64,000 bases of DNA from Edaphochlamys debaryana (Eukaryota > Chlorophyta > Chlorophyceae > Chlamydomonadales). The notes beneath the pieces are model-generated. The model did not search any database, had not been told where the DNA came from, and saw only the letters and a program-made list of their open reading frames with translations. Positions within the stretch are counted from its first letter, which is position 1, and each line of letters begins with the position of its first letter. Positions 12,572 to 25,000 of this stretch are shown in pieces. Both the position numbers and the translations under genes were made by a program. The stretch spans positions 496,001 to 560,000 of the forward strand of contig JAEHOE010000078.1 of the NCBI GenBank assembly GCA_016858145.1, given 5' to 3'.

Positions 12572-14175
12572 ACCCTTTGTTATTCCGTCTGTATACTGTG
12601 GGACACAGCAGCTGCTGCTGCCGGCTGTACAGGGCTGACCTCCTGAGCGTTTCGGGGGCAGCGGCAGGGTTACTCACCCGGGTCTTAGTAAGACCCGGCG
12701 GTGCCCCCACGCACGTACCCCACGTTGAGGGGCATTCCTAATTATGCTACATAGGACGAAGAATTCTTCTCTTCTTCCTCCTCGACTGATTAGTTGATCT
12801 TATGCATGGCTCTAGCAGGTGTACGGTGTGCTGTACTCGTGCCATGTGCGTGCACTTGTATGGTGATATCGGGAACCGCGTGGGGTCCTGGCGCTTCCCT
12901 CACTTAGGGCAGAAAGTCCCTACGGCCTCCCCACCCCCCACCGCCCTAGGGCCCAACTACTTGACAATGCCGGAGTGCCTGCCACTTCTACCTTCCAAAC
13001 ATACCTGAGGCTGTCAATGAGTTGGGCCAGATTGTGAGGGGACGTTGATTAGACGTCCGCACCTACTTTTGGTCAACGTCAGGGTCAGGCCCCGCCCCCT
13101 TCTCCACGCTCTCCACGCTCTCCAACGCTCTGGTTGCGATGCGACTTACGTGGGCCTGGGGTCGGTGGCCGGCCTGTGGTTCCACATGCAGCGGGGTCCG
13201 CCGTACTTGAAGGCCGAGTCGACCATGCATGCTCGATGCATGCTTGCCCAACGCAGCAACGAACGTCAGCCAGCTGGAAGCACGGAACGCCGCTTTCGTC
13301 ACCCATCTGGCACTCGACACGCGGAAAACCGGACATAGATCTAGCTAGGGCAAGACTGCTTCAGGCTGCACTGTTTCCTTGCGTTCAATGCCCCCGGCAT
13401 GCCCCCGGCCGGATTCTCCCACCCCCTCGCCTGTCTCTCGCCCTTGTCTCTCCCCCCTGCTCCGCCCCCGACCGCCCCCCCCCTGGGCGCGTGCATCCAC
13501 ACCTCACGTCTGCCTCATCTCCATGTACTCCCGGCAATCACCCGGGCTCTCAGCGCGTGTGCACACCGGTGCCGGGTTTAAAGACATCAAAGGCGCTATG
13601 GATCTATGGATTTCGCTGGATCGATTGCGGTTGACGTAGGGCGTGGTCCGCAACAGGAGGCGGACCCTCCTGGTCCGCAAGGTCGGAATCAAGCCCTTTG
13701 CAACCGGGTCTGGCCCACCGTCGTCAGCCGACGATGAGACGGGTTGATGTGGTTAAGCAGGGAGTCAATCAAAGGTCGAGATACCAGCAGATAGTGAAAG
13801 CCGGCACACGGCTGCGGATGGGTGGTGAGAGGGTGGGGTGAGTGCGGGCGGCGCAGGTTTGCGCGCAGCGGTGCTCCCTGGCCCTGGCAGATGGGGTGAA
13901 GTCTCTTTCTCTCCCTTGGCAGCTTGTGTAAAGTCTCTCGCTCGCTTTTCGGCTTGTGCCAATAGGACACACCATACTGGTCGAGGCGTGTGGGATGTTG
14001 GGTGGGCCCAGGACGCCTCCGGCTCGGGCCTGGCTCATCCTCACACAGGCAGATCGCGAGCGGGGTCCACCGGGTTGCCGAGGGCCCAGAGTGGCAGAAG
14101 CTGGGCCTTGAGCCCCCGGGCCCAGGATCTGCTGGCACGGGCACTGTCCATCCGCATGCTGTGAGGCCCAACGCA
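12572..14175. other. Intergenic region between PDZ copy B and Ro60-1
   Basis: No gene is supported. A perfect 8-bp-stem hairpin (GGGTCTTA..TAAGACCC) is at about 12681-12697, with further G/C complementarity outside it. The Ro60 segmental duplication begins at 13951. Confidence 0.45.
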
Positions 14176-14211
14176 GGTCCAGCGCAATCGCGATATAAAC
14201 CCCGCTGGACC
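14176..14211 (+). promoter_or_regulatory. Hairpin enclosing a TATA box, upstream of Ro60-1
   Basis: A 9-bp perfect inverted repeat GGTCCAGCG..CGCTGGACC encloses TATAAA (14194-14199). It lies about 200 bp before the ATG and is conserved at Ro60-2 (42939-42974). It is either a core promoter or a structured transcript element. Confidence 0.4.
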
Positions 14212-14407
14212 ACCGCTGTGACCACAACACAGCCCGACCCACTTCTGTACATTCAAAACAAACTCTCGCTTACAGCTAAACGCCTAGACCGCGACGCGCA
14301 GGTAGTCCGGGCCCTCCAGGCCAGGCCCTGCCGCCTCGCTCGCGCCTAGCCTGCCGCTTCGCTTAGGGTCAACACCCGGAGACCTTGAGTTGTATTCGCC
14401 TGACATT

Positions 14408-16976
14408 ATGGAGGTAGCTGTGCCTGCCGTTTTGGTGGCCGTTGTGCCCCAGTCGGAGCCGATTAGCGAAGTCCAGGTCCGCAACAACGCGGGCGGCTTC
14501 GTCTACCAAATCGATGACTTCGCGCGACTGCGCCGATTCATCATCCTCGGCAGCGAGGGTGAGTCGCGGTCTGGGCTTTCATCCCACCCTTCGTCCCGTC
14601 CCGCGTGCTGGGCCTGGCCCCTGCCTTGCTCGCTGGCACCCCCGCACCTGACATCCCCCTCACCCCTCACCCCTCCCTCGCCCCCTCAGCCAACAACTAC
14701 TACGTTGGCCGCGAGGAGCTGACGCTGGACAACTGCGAGGCCGTGCTGCGCCTGCTGGCCCAGGGGCAGGGCGAGCGGGTGGTGAAGGAGGTGCGCGACA
14801 TTTCCACGCAGGGCCGAGCGCCCAAGCAGGGACCAGGTGGGGAGCAGGCCGGGGTGGGCCCGACAGATCTGCAGCTGAAACTTGGCTGTGACTCTGGGTT
14901 GTTGCCAATCGGTGTTCCCTTGTGAGCTTTCCCTGAGCCTGTTGCCTCCGTGCCTACCCCTCCGCCCTTGCAGGCATCCTCGTCCTCGCCCTGTGCGCTC
15001 GCCTGGGCGATGCCGCCACCCGCTGCGCCGCCCTCTCCTCCCTCGAGGCCGTCTGCCGCACCGGCTCGACCCTGTTCGAGATGGTGCAGCGCTGCAAGGA
15101 GCTGGGGCCCGTGGCCCAGGCTGCCTGCAAGCCCGCCTCGGAGGGAGGCCAGCCCGCCCTGGACGTAGCGGCGGCCATGGCTTGGTGCAAGGCGGCTGTG
15201 GGGCCGGCGGAGGGTGCTGACGCCAGCCCTCCCCGCGGCCGTGGCGGGCGGGGTGGCCGGGGCGGCGGCCGCTCGAGCTCCGGCCTGCCGGTGGTTCCGG
15301 GCGCCAAGGCCAACTGGGGCCGTGTGATGCGCAGCGCTGTGGCGAAGTGGTACCTGGCCAAGGCCCCCGCTTCGCTGGCCTACCAGGTGACCAAGTACTC
15401 GCAGCGCAACGGCTGGGCCCACGGCGACCTCCTGCGCCTGGCCCACCCGGACCCCGAGCAGCACGCAGCCAAGAAGCGCCGCCTGGCGGAGGCCAAGGCA
15501 GCGGAGGCTAAGGCTGCCGAGGCCAAGCCGGCGGAGGAGTCGGAGGACTGGGTGGTGGTGGAGGAGGACGGTGGCGCTGCGGGCTCGGAGCTGGCGGCCC
15601 TCGCCGCTGCCTCGGCTGCCGCTGCCGGCTCTGGCGCCTCCGCCTCCGCCGCCGTGGCTGAGGCCCAGCGGGTGGCGGACACGAAGGCTATCTTTGCCTA
15701 CGTCACCCAAGGCACGCTGCCCGGCCAGCCGCCCGCCCCGCGCAAGGGCAAGGGCAAGGCCAAGCCTGCGGAGGACGCCGCTGCTCCCTTCGCTGCCGCC
15801 GCCTCCAACCCCGCCCCCTCCGACCCCGCCCCCTCAGCTGCCCCCGCCCCGCTGAGCCCCGTCATGCAGTACCTGGTGGACGCCCAGCGCCTCCGCAAGG
15901 ACATCCGTGCGCCCCCGCCCCTCGTCAAGGAGCCCAAGCCCACTCGCCAGAACAAGCGCCGCCACGGCGGCTCAGCGGCGGAGGCTGAGCCGGAGCAGCC
16001 CCAGCAGGCTCAGCCCGAGCCCGACCCCGCCGCCGTCGCCGCCCACGCCGCCGCCCACGCTGCCGCCCTCTCCTCCGCCCTCGAGCTCATCCGCCGCCAC
16101 CGCTACGGCCACGAGCACGTGGGCGACACCACCCTGCTGCGCTGCCCCGAGGTGTGGTCCGCCTTCCTCGAGAACGGCATGCCCCTCACCGCCCTCGTGC
16201 GCAACCTGGGCCGCCTCACGCAGCTGGGCCTGATGCGGGACCCGCAGCACCTGGCGCGGGTCACGCAGCGGCTGGGCGACGCCAAGGCCGTTGCGGCGGC
16301 CCGGCTGCACCCCATGTCCCTGCTGGACGCCATGTGCACCTACCGGGCAGGCCAGGGCGCGCAGGGCGTGGCGCGCTGGGAGCCGGAGCGGGCGGTGGTG
16401 GCTGCGCTTGAGGCTGGGTTCTACCTCGCCTTTAAGAACTGCGTCCCCACCGGCAAGCGCTACCTGCTTGGCCTGGACGTGAGCGGCAGCATGGGCGGTG
16501 CCCACTGCGTCGGCATGACCTCCGTCACCGCCCGCGAGGCCTCGGCGGCTGTGGCCATGAGCCTGGTGCGCACCGAGCCCTGGGTCAAGACGCTGGCCTT
16601 CTCGCACCAGCTCGTGCCCATGGAGCTGAGGGCGAGCGACAGGCTGGAGGAGGTCATTGACCGGGCCTCCCGCATCCCCATGGGTGGCACCGACTGCGCC
16701 CTGCCCATGCTGCACGCCCTGGAGAAGCGGCTGCCGGTGGACGTGTTTGTGGTGCTGACCGACAACGAGACCTGGTACGGCGGCACCCACCCGTCCGAGG
16801 CGCTTCGGCGCTACCGGGCGGAGTTGGGCCTGCCCGACGCCAAGCTCGTGGTCCTTGCGTTCAGCGCCACCGAGTTTTCCATCGCCGACCCGGCCGACCC
16901 GGGCATGCTGGACGTGGCGGGTCTGGACAGCGCGGTGCCCAAGCTGGTGGCGGACTTTGTGAGCGGCCGGCTGTGA
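14408..16976 (+). CDS. RO60: Ro60 RNA-binding protein (TROVE + VWA), copy 1
   Basis: Exons 14408-14558, 14690-14836 and 14974-16976 give 766 residues. Ro60 binds misfolded small RNAs and Y RNAs for RNA quality control. The TROVE HEAT-repeat ring is recognisable from the N terminus (NNAGGFVYQIDDFARLRRFI, LTLDNCEAVLRLLAQG, then TKYSQRNGWAHGDLLRL). The C-terminal VWA domain keeps its MIDAS: DVSGS at about residues 601-605, GGTDC at about 669, and LTDNE at about 694. The protein is longer than animal Ro60 (about 540 residues) because of an RGG-rich segment (residues about 180-200) and an Ala/Lys/Pro-rich insertion (about 270-420) within the TROVE region. The insertion carries an EDWVVVEED motif. 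The start is the first ATG; upstream in-frame codons are not ATG. It is intact and closely similar to copy 2. Confidence 0.95.
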
Positions 16977-17422
16977 GCGGGCGGGGGGCAGCGCTCGAGG
17001 GCAGGGGCGTGAGTGGGTGCTGTGTTGACGGATGAAGGCTGCGAGACGGGAGTTGGCGGGGGAGGAGAGAAGAGCAGGATGTTGGGGAAGGGCCCAAGCA
17101 AGCGCATGACAGACTTACATCATCCTTTCTAGGGGGCAGGCTGGGGCCGCCCATCTGCTTTACATCTTACTTCCAATGCCCGTAAGTGGATGGTGACGTA
17201 TCGGGGCCGCAGTAAGGGCGGGTCAGGCGCAGTAATCTGATAACAGCTGTACTGGGAGGCACATTATACGGCCATACGGCCACCACAACCGGGGGGCTCA
17301 GGGGCCGGGGGCGAGCAGGGACGGTAGCGCACCACAGGCGCTGGGCCTGTGGGTGCATGCGGTTGGTGGCGCTGCGGTAGTAGCTGCAGTAGCTGTATTT
17401 GGGTGCACATCATGGCGTCTCC

Positions 17423-17427
17423 TGTAA
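17423..17427 (+). terminator. TGTAA polyadenylation signal of Ro60-1
   Basis: TGTAA is the usual chlorophyte signal. It lies about 450 bp after the stop, and the surrounding CTCCTGTAACCTGCG is conserved in copy 2. Confidence 0.5.
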
Positions 17428-17504
17428 CCTGCGTTCCTGGGCACTACTGTTCGTTGCGCCCTTGCTCACTCCAGCAGATGCATCTGCACACGCTGAGCAG
17501 CAGA

Positions 17505-17611
17505 AGCAGTACAGCTGTGTGGGCAGGCAGAAGCAGTACAGCTGTGTGGGCAGGCAGAAGCAGTACAGCTGTGTGGGCAGGCAGAAGCAGTACAGCTGTG
17601 TGGGCAGCAGA
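17505..17611 (+). repeat. 27-bp tandem array, four units
   Basis: CAGAAGCAGTACAGCTGTGT followed by GGGCAGG is repeated; the last unit is shortened. It is absent from the corresponding place in the other Ro60 duplicate, so it expanded after the duplication. Confidence 0.9.
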
Positions 17612-17805
17612 AGCAGCGCGGCCTCAGGCGGCTCCAGTCAGGCCCGCAGCAAGCGGGCAAGGCCGTCCGTACTGTGCGCAGTACAATACCGGTAGTGTGC
17701 CTTGGGTGTGCCCAACATTCAGCTCAGGAGAGGTACCGACACCGCACCCTCCTGCGTCCGGTACGTTGATAAGCCTACCCTGCGCATCCGCTGAGGAGGG
17801 CACGG

Positions 17806-19053
17806 GGCGGCCCACGGCAGCAGGAGCAGGAGGCAGGCCTGCCTCTGCAGCCCTCTCCAGTCTGCGCAGGGAAAGTGACCGGCCCAGGTCGTGCACAGCC
17901 CCGGGGGAAAGAGTCGTTCGTGCGCTCGGCTGCACCCTGTCTGCGTCCTCTGCGTTGCGGCAGCGGCTACACCGACGCACGAGCTCAGCAGCCAGGCAGC
18001 AGCATGCCCCGGCCCCCCGAAGCCCCCCAGCCAGGTGGCGCATGCCGCTCCTGTGCTAGGTAGCCTTGTTGCTAGTGTGCCATTCGGGGGCTATGCCCGG
18101 CCCCCCCAGGTGGTTGCTGGCTGCACGGCCGCTGCGAGCCCCGGGGGCAGGCCGCTGAAGACGTGCGTGCGTCGCTGTCTGCTGCATTTCGCGTTGAGCT
18201 GCACAGCCAGCTGCTGATTGATTGGTGCTTCTCGAAAGCCGGGGCCTGAGGTTGCAAAATCGGCCCCGCGCTGGCCACTCATCCTCCACTTCGCTCCGTG
18301 TCCTCCACTCCATCGTCCGCCTGAGACCAAGCACACACCACACGCCGTGAGCCCCGTCCGTCGGCTGCCTTCCGCGACTCTCGCGCCCACGCCTCTCCTC
18401 CAGCACCTCTCCCCCCATGGCGAGCACGAGACTAACCCCTGCTTCCGCTGCAACGGAGAGTGCCTAGCCGTCATTCGGGTCGTCAAGAGCCCCAGTGGGA
18501 GGGACCCCCCCCGACATACGCATCACAACTTACGTACCCAGCCAACGCCGTACAAAGCGTACGGTAGATAAGCCGGGCGATGCGATCCGGCGACTACGGC
18601 AACTGCAACCCCCTCGACCTAAGCCGTGTGCGAGGCTGTACAACCCGCAGCACCCAAGGGCAGATGCCGCGAACTCTTCTCCTCCCGTGCCTACCCCCCC
18701 GCCCATCATCGCGCTTATCGAGTGCAGCAGCGCTCTCTCCCTTCCTCAGCCGCTCACGAGCCCTCATGTGCTTTCCCCGGCACCTCGCTCCTATCAGAGC
18801 CGGCAACCCTACGTATGCCCCGACGATTGGACGCGGCTCCGGGCAGCCTTGACTCATCGCGTGGGTCCGACAGTAGTTCAGCCCACTGGCCCCAGGCACA
18901 GAGGTTGGGCCCTCGGTGACCAGCGGGATTTGGATCCTGAATCCTGGATTTCTGGGGCCTGTGTGCCCATGATCCTCCGCTGGATCAACCTTGGGTCAGA
19001 ATCCTCAAGCGCCCCGGCTCCTCCTGGTTGGATGGGCACCTCCCAACGCCTGA
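17806..19053. other. Intergenic region, no gene supported
   Basis: It lies between Ro60-1 and the 3' end of pyruvate kinase. Several long open frames exist, but none shows splice-consistent continuation or family resemblance. Confidence 0.4.
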
Positions 19054-19080
19054 CCTAGATCTGGATCTAGATCTGGATTT
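19054..19080. repeat. GGATCT/AGATCT-type simple repeat
   Basis: The sequence is an alternation of AGATCT and GGATCT, overlapping the pyruvate kinase stop codon. The same motif recurs elsewhere in the window (37041-37060, 49955-49968, 60818-60838, 27856-27874). Confidence 0.7.
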
Positions 19081-22000
19081 AGTCCTGCTTGGTGAGCGGG
19101 TCCATGGATCCGATCACGAAGAGGGGGTGGTTGTTGAAGGTCATGCTGCAGGCGGGGGGACAGAGGGGGGTAGCGAGGAAGGTCAGAGCCGGCTTGAGCG
19201 GAGATAACAACGTCGATCAACACCGGCAACCGCGTCAGCCTGCCCTGGCCTTGGATCTTGGATCACATCCTGCAAGCTGGGTTGGATCTGCTGGGTCTGG
19301 ATCTGATCTCACCCCGGCAGGTGGTGGTCGTCCACGGTGATCAGCTTCACCACACCAGCCTCCTCCATCACCTGGACCAGGGGGTGGGTAGAGCAGGGCA
19401 TGGGGCGTCTAGTCAACCCGAGGTCAGGGGACACAGCGCGTTTAGATGACGCAGTCATGCCCAGCTTTTCGTGTGGCTCGGCCCCGTGCCCCGCAGCGGA
19501 GTGGCGGCATGGAGTTGAGGGCGGCACCACCACCTTGCCACCCCACGCGTGCCAAAACACACGCGCTGTCCCCGCCCCTTCCCCCGCCCACCCCCCATGG
19601 GCTCACGTCCGAGTACCCGGTGCGCGGGCACTGCGACACCACCACCTTGTCGCCGCTCTTGACCATGCCTGCCTGCTTGGCCTGTGGGGGGTGGGTGGAG
19701 GAGGAGAGGGGGGTGGAGGGGCAAAGAGGGTGAGAAGGGGAGAGCGGCGGGTTGGGGTGCGCGCGTGCGCGGGGCGTGCCGTGGCCTGCAGTACGCTTCC
19801 GTGCAGTGGCTTCAAGCGCACAGCCGGGCAAGCATGCGCTAGATTGTACGGAAATATTGTACGGCTAGATTGTACGGCGCTTACGTAAGCGATGGCGTAG
19901 TCGAGGATGGCGCCGCCGGGCAGCGAGAAGTCGGGGTCCGCCATGATGGGCATCACACCGCGGTACAGCAGGCACTGGCGGGCCTGTACGGCAGTACGGC
20001 GGTACGGCAGGAGCACGGAGCGGAGAGGTCTGAGAGGCTGACATCGAGTTGGTCTGGGCAGCGTGGGCTGCGGGCTGCGCCCCCTGCAGGCGACCCCATC
20101 GCCGCGGCCTCACGGACACGCGCACTGCTGCCCTTTTCCCCCTTCGCCTGACCCACCCCTCCCTGCCCACCTTCACCAGTGAGATGGCCTGCCTGCACCT
20201 CGCCCATGAGCGACGTGTACCCCATTTCCCTACCCCGTTTGCCCCCTCCTCCCTCTTGTAGTCCCTTCCGCCCGTCCCCGTACCGCGCCTCGTTCTCAGC
20301 TTCTCACCCCCCCTACCGACCAATACACACACGCTCCTTCCCTTTCCTTCCTCCCCTCCTCTCCCCCCTGCCCACCTGCACCTCGCCCATGAGCGTCCAC
20401 TTGAGGCCGTCAGAGCGGATGTCGGGGCACACCACCTGACAGGGGGGGGAGGAGGGGGGGGAGGCAAGGGGGGAGGAGGGAAGGGTGAGAGGGTGGGGGG
20501 CCGGGGAGCGGGACTGATCCCGCGAGAGGTGCTGCCGACTGCCAACCGCCAAACGCACATGCATGAACACTAACCGACTCGACAAACGACGCCGCCAACG
20601 ACAACCGCCAACCGCCGACGACACGAGCACAAACGGCACGGCACTACAGGCACGGGTACGGCACAGACAACGACGAGTACGACAGGGGTAGGCCGGCAAC
20701 ACTGCTCCCCATCCTGTCCTAACGCTGACTGCACTGCTGGTGACTGGGTGGGGGGAGAGGCTGGGGTGCTGAGCGCTTCGCGGGGGGGGGGGGGCATCTT
20801 GGGGCTACCTGGGGCAGTGGGATGGCGGGCAGGAAGGGGATGGGGCCCCTGGCGGCGGCGACAGCCTTGTCCTCAGCAGGGGCGGCGGCGGCAGGGGCGG
20901 CGGCGGCGGCGGCGGCGGGCTCCCGGACCGACGGCGAAAGGCCCAGCGGCGCGCCGCCGCCGCTGGCGCTGTAACGGTCGTTGTTGTGTGCCTTGGCCGC
21001 ATGTGGGTCGGAGCATACCACCTGGGGTGGGAGCCCCAGCGGCCGCGGCGGTCCGCCGGGGCGGGGGGCGCGCGCGGGGGAGGGGTCGAGCCCCGGACGG
21101 CCAAGCCACCCACACAGCCGGGCGCAGCCCCCGCCCCACCCCACGGCCCCCAGAGGCGTGCAGGTCCCGAGGCAAGGGCCCGCGGCTGTGCGCGGTGGGC
21201 TCTGAGGTTCGCTGGTCGCTGCCGTAACGCTCTCAAACCGCTTTCCAACCGCTTCCAGACACGCGCAAACGCAAACACGCCTGCTCAACCAACACACCAC
21301 GCCACACCACACCAAACCACGCCACGCGCCGCACGACCGCATGCACGCCGTACCTACCTGCCGCTCCACGCATGCCGCACTCACCAACCACCCGCTCTAA
21401 CGGTCTCCGTCTCACCGTGAGGATGGGCGACGCGGGCTTGTACTTGGCCACCAGGCGCGCGGTCTGACCCGTGACCGTGAACACGATGATCAGGGCGGCC
21501 GAGATCTTCTCGGCGGCGCGTACGGCAGATGAGGCCAGGGCCTCCCGCTTGCCCAGGTTGGGAGAGATGGTGTAGCAGCCGAAGTAGTCCATGAGGGAGC
21601 GGTAGTACGACTGGTTGTCGAAGCAGTTCTCGGCCTGGAAGAAGGGAAGGAGGGGGGGAAGGTCTTTTGACAAAAGTGAAAGCCGAAGTGAACGCCCTCC
21701 GCCCCCTCTGCAACCCCCTCTGCACCGTCTTGACCGTGTCCAACCCCTCCCCTGCCGCGTCGGCAAAACACACACACACCCTCCCCGCACCCCCCTCCGT
21801 CCCCCCCACCTGCTTGCAGATGGCCAGCACCGTCTTGACCGTGTCCACCCCCCGTGCCCCCCCTCCCCTGCCGCGTCGGCAAAACACACACGCGCCCTCC
21901 CCGCACCCCCCTCCGTCCCCCCCACCTGCTTGCAGATGGCCAGCACCGTCTTGACCGTGTCCACCCCCCGTGCCCCCCCTCCCCTGCCGCGTCGGCAAAA

Positions 22001-25000
22001 CACACATACACCCTCCCCGCACCCCCCTCCGTCCCCCCCACCTGCTTGCAGATGGCCAGCACCGTCTTGACCGTGTCCACCGGGTACTTGCCGCGGAACG
22101 TCTCCGACCCCAGCACGATGGCGTCAGCGCCGTCCAGCACCAGGTTGGCCACGTCGGTGGCCTCGGCGCGGGTGGGGCGGGGGGCCTCTGGGGGCGGAGG
22201 GGGGCGGGGGAGCGTGTGTGTGTTTCGCCGACGCGTCGTGGGTGGTGTGGCCCCCTCACCCCGCAAAACACACAGGCGGCTTCCCCCCCTCCAGTCCCCC
22301 CGCCCCCCCTCTCACCCGTCATGGTGTCCACCACGCGTGCCGCCCCGCAAAACACACACACGCGGCTTTCACCCCCTTCCCTTTTCCCCCCACCCCCCCT
22401 CACCCGTCATGGTGTCCACCACGCGGGTGACCACGCAGGGCTTCCCCGCCAGGTTGCAGGCGCGGAGCAGCTTCTTCTGGGCCAGGAACATCTGCAGGGG
22501 GGGAGGGGGGGGGGAGGGGCGGCGTCGGAGGGCGTCCATGACACCAACGGCCACAGCAGCCCGGAAGGCCCGGCAGTCCCGAGAAGCAGATTCCCAGGTT
22601 GCCCCCCCCTCCCCTCCCTACCGACCAATACACAAACGCTTCCCCCCCCCCCCCTTCTCCCCCTCTTCCTCCCCCCCCACCTTCTCGGGGTCCAGGCAAA
22701 TGCCCAGGTTGCCGCGGCTCAGCAGCACCGCGTCGCTGCACTCGATGAGCTCCGGCGAGTGCGTGAGGCCCTCCAGGTTCTCAATCTTGGCCATGATGCG
22801 GGTCTGGTCCAGGCCGCAGCTGGGATGAGAGGGGGGAGGCAAGAGGGGGAGGAGGGGTTGTTCCGTCGGACGTGGCGTGCGGGGCCGGACTCCGTAGAAG
22901 GGGCTCCCCTCGCCCCCGCCCCCCCACCCCCACCCGCCAGCCCCTCCCTCCCCGTCCTCCCCCCACCCCTCCCCACCCCACCCCCACCTGTCCAGCACCG
23001 CCCGCACCGAGGCAATGTCGGCCGCGTTCCGCGCGAACGACACGCACACGTAGTCGATGCGGTTGGCGGCGCCCCACTGCCGGATGGCGGCCAGGTCCGT
23101 GTCGGCCAGGATGGGGGCCTCGTTGCGCATGTGGGCAATGTGCACCTGACAGGGGGAGGGGGAGGGGAGGGGGGAGGGGAGGGGGGAGGGGAGGGGGGAG
23201 GGGAGGGGGTGTTTGAAGGGGGGGAGGGGATGGGGGAGGGGGAGGCGGGTTGAGGCCGGGTTGGATGACCCTCGCTGTCCCCGCCTCAAGGCGGCTTGCC
23301 CTGGCCTCTTCTCCTGCAGTCCCCCGAGCAGTGCCCTGTGAGCCCCTGGCCTGAGCCCGTGTGTCTTGAGCCCCCGCAAAACCCATCCCCGCTCCGCTCA
23401 TTCCCTGGGTGCACGCCGGCCATGCCCAGTGGGTCCCCCCCCGGATGGGGGCCTCGTTGCGCACCCTCTTTGCTCCGTGGGCCCCAGCCAGCACCCAGCC
23501 CCCTGCTGCCACCCCCTTCAGAACCCCCCCACGCCCCCCCCCCCCAACCCGTGCCCCACCCTTGAGACCCCCCCCCACCATCAGCGCCAGGCCATCCCGC
23601 ACGATCTGCCGCCGACCCACCCACCCTCTCAGGGACCATGTCTGAGGCACCCAGCCCCCCCTTCCCCTCTTAAGCTCCCCCCCTACCGTCAGGGCCAGGC
23701 CCTCCAGCACACAGGTGTTGTTGCACGTGCAGATGGCCTCGTCGCCGCGGACCTGACAGGGGGGGGGGAAGCGAGGGAGGGGGGACTTCGTCCGCCTACC
23801 CGTCTAGACCTGCAATAGCCCCCGCATCAAACGGCAGTCAGTCCTGCCAGTCCCTGCTGGCTACAACGGCCCTGCCCGGCCCCTAGCCGTCGTAGCCCTT
23901 TCAGGTCCGAAGCTGTTGCCATAGGAGGGGGGGAACGCTGCTTTCATGCTTTCCTTTCTCGCCATGATCGCCGCTTGCCTCCGCCCCATCCTGCCGCAGT
24001 ACCCTCCCTTTCCTTGACCCAGGCAGGCAGACCCCCTTACAGTCCCTCTCCCCTTCGCCCTTCACTCCCTGTCGCCTGCCCCCTCTAGTCCCCACCCCCC
24101 ACCCTCCTGCACGGTCAGGTACATCCCGACCCCCCTCCTACAGTACCTCCCCGCTTCCCCCTGACCCCCCCTCCCCCTGACCCCCCCTCCCCCTGACCCC
24201 CCCTCCCCCTGACCCCCCTTCCACCTGACCCCCCTACCTCCTGCACGGTCAGGTAGACCGAGGAGGTCTCGCTGCCCGTGAAGAGGTACTGGCCCACGAA
24301 GATCTGGGGGGGAGGGGGAAAGAGATTACGAGGTGGTGGGCCAGGCGCCCGGCTCCAGTAGTCCAATCTGGCATCCGGAGCCATACAGAGTTGCCAGGAC
24401 AGCAACCTCCCCAGTGCAGTCATCATTCTTTCCAGTGCAGTCAACCCCGCCCCCAACCTCACCCCCCCCACACACACACCTGCGAGCCGGGTGCCAGGCC
24501 GGTGCCCACCCACGAGGGGTACGAGATGGGCAGCACGGTGGCGGAGGCGGGCACGGTCTTGTTGCAGGTGAGGGTGATGGTCTGACCCGCGGTCAGGGAG
24601 ATGGGGGCGTCGGGCCTGGGGGGGAGAGGCATGGGGGGGGATTGGGGGTGGTCGGGGGTTGGGTTGGGACTGTGGAGGGGTTGTGAGGGGGAGGGGGCGG
24701 TGGGAGGGAGGTCGATGGGGACAGGCCTGCAAGGGCCAGATGCGATGGGCAGGGAGTCCAGGGCGCTACGTTGAGCTGGATACTGGGCCATAGGGCGGAT
24801 CCAGAGGCGTAGATCCGGGCCTGGATCTAGGCGGGAGTCCGCCAACCACCAAACCCTAGCAGGGCGGCGGCTGGCCCCTGCTTCTGGTGCTCCCTGGTGC
24901 TCCTTCATTGCCCCTCCCATGTCCCATAGCTCCCCACTAGCAATCCGCCGAGCTCCCCGTGCCGCAGGCACCTGTTGAGCACGATAATCTCCGGGCCCAT

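Larger units (their letters stand above)
13951..17805 (+). repeat. Segmental duplication, copy 1 (contains Ro60-1)
   Basis: It is homologous, in inverted orientation, to 38790-43202. The outer edge is sharp at GGCTTGTGCC (13951). The distal edge is degenerate near 17805. It covers the upstream region, the whole Ro60 gene and about 800 bp downstream. Compared with copy 2 it lacks a segment of about 650 bp downstream of the gene, and it has a private 27-bp tandem array. Confidence 0.85.

Noticed and set aside
14176..14211. tRNA or defined Y RNA gene upstream of Ro60
   Set aside because: Only one hairpin is visible; there are no A/B boxes, cloverleaf or Y-RNA stem, so it is kept as a structured regulatory element.
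18495..19058. 187-codon plus-strand frame beside pyruvate kinase
   Set aside because: No family resemblance, ends in the GGATCT repeat, no splice continuation.
21970..23253. 427-codon plus-strand frame across pyruvate kinase
   Set aside because: It runs through C-rich introns and a tandem repeat of the opposite strand; no domain.
23578..23596. A second functional exon 7 of pyruvate kinase
   Set aside because: Similarity is short and imperfect, with no matching splice sites; at most a degenerate remnant.
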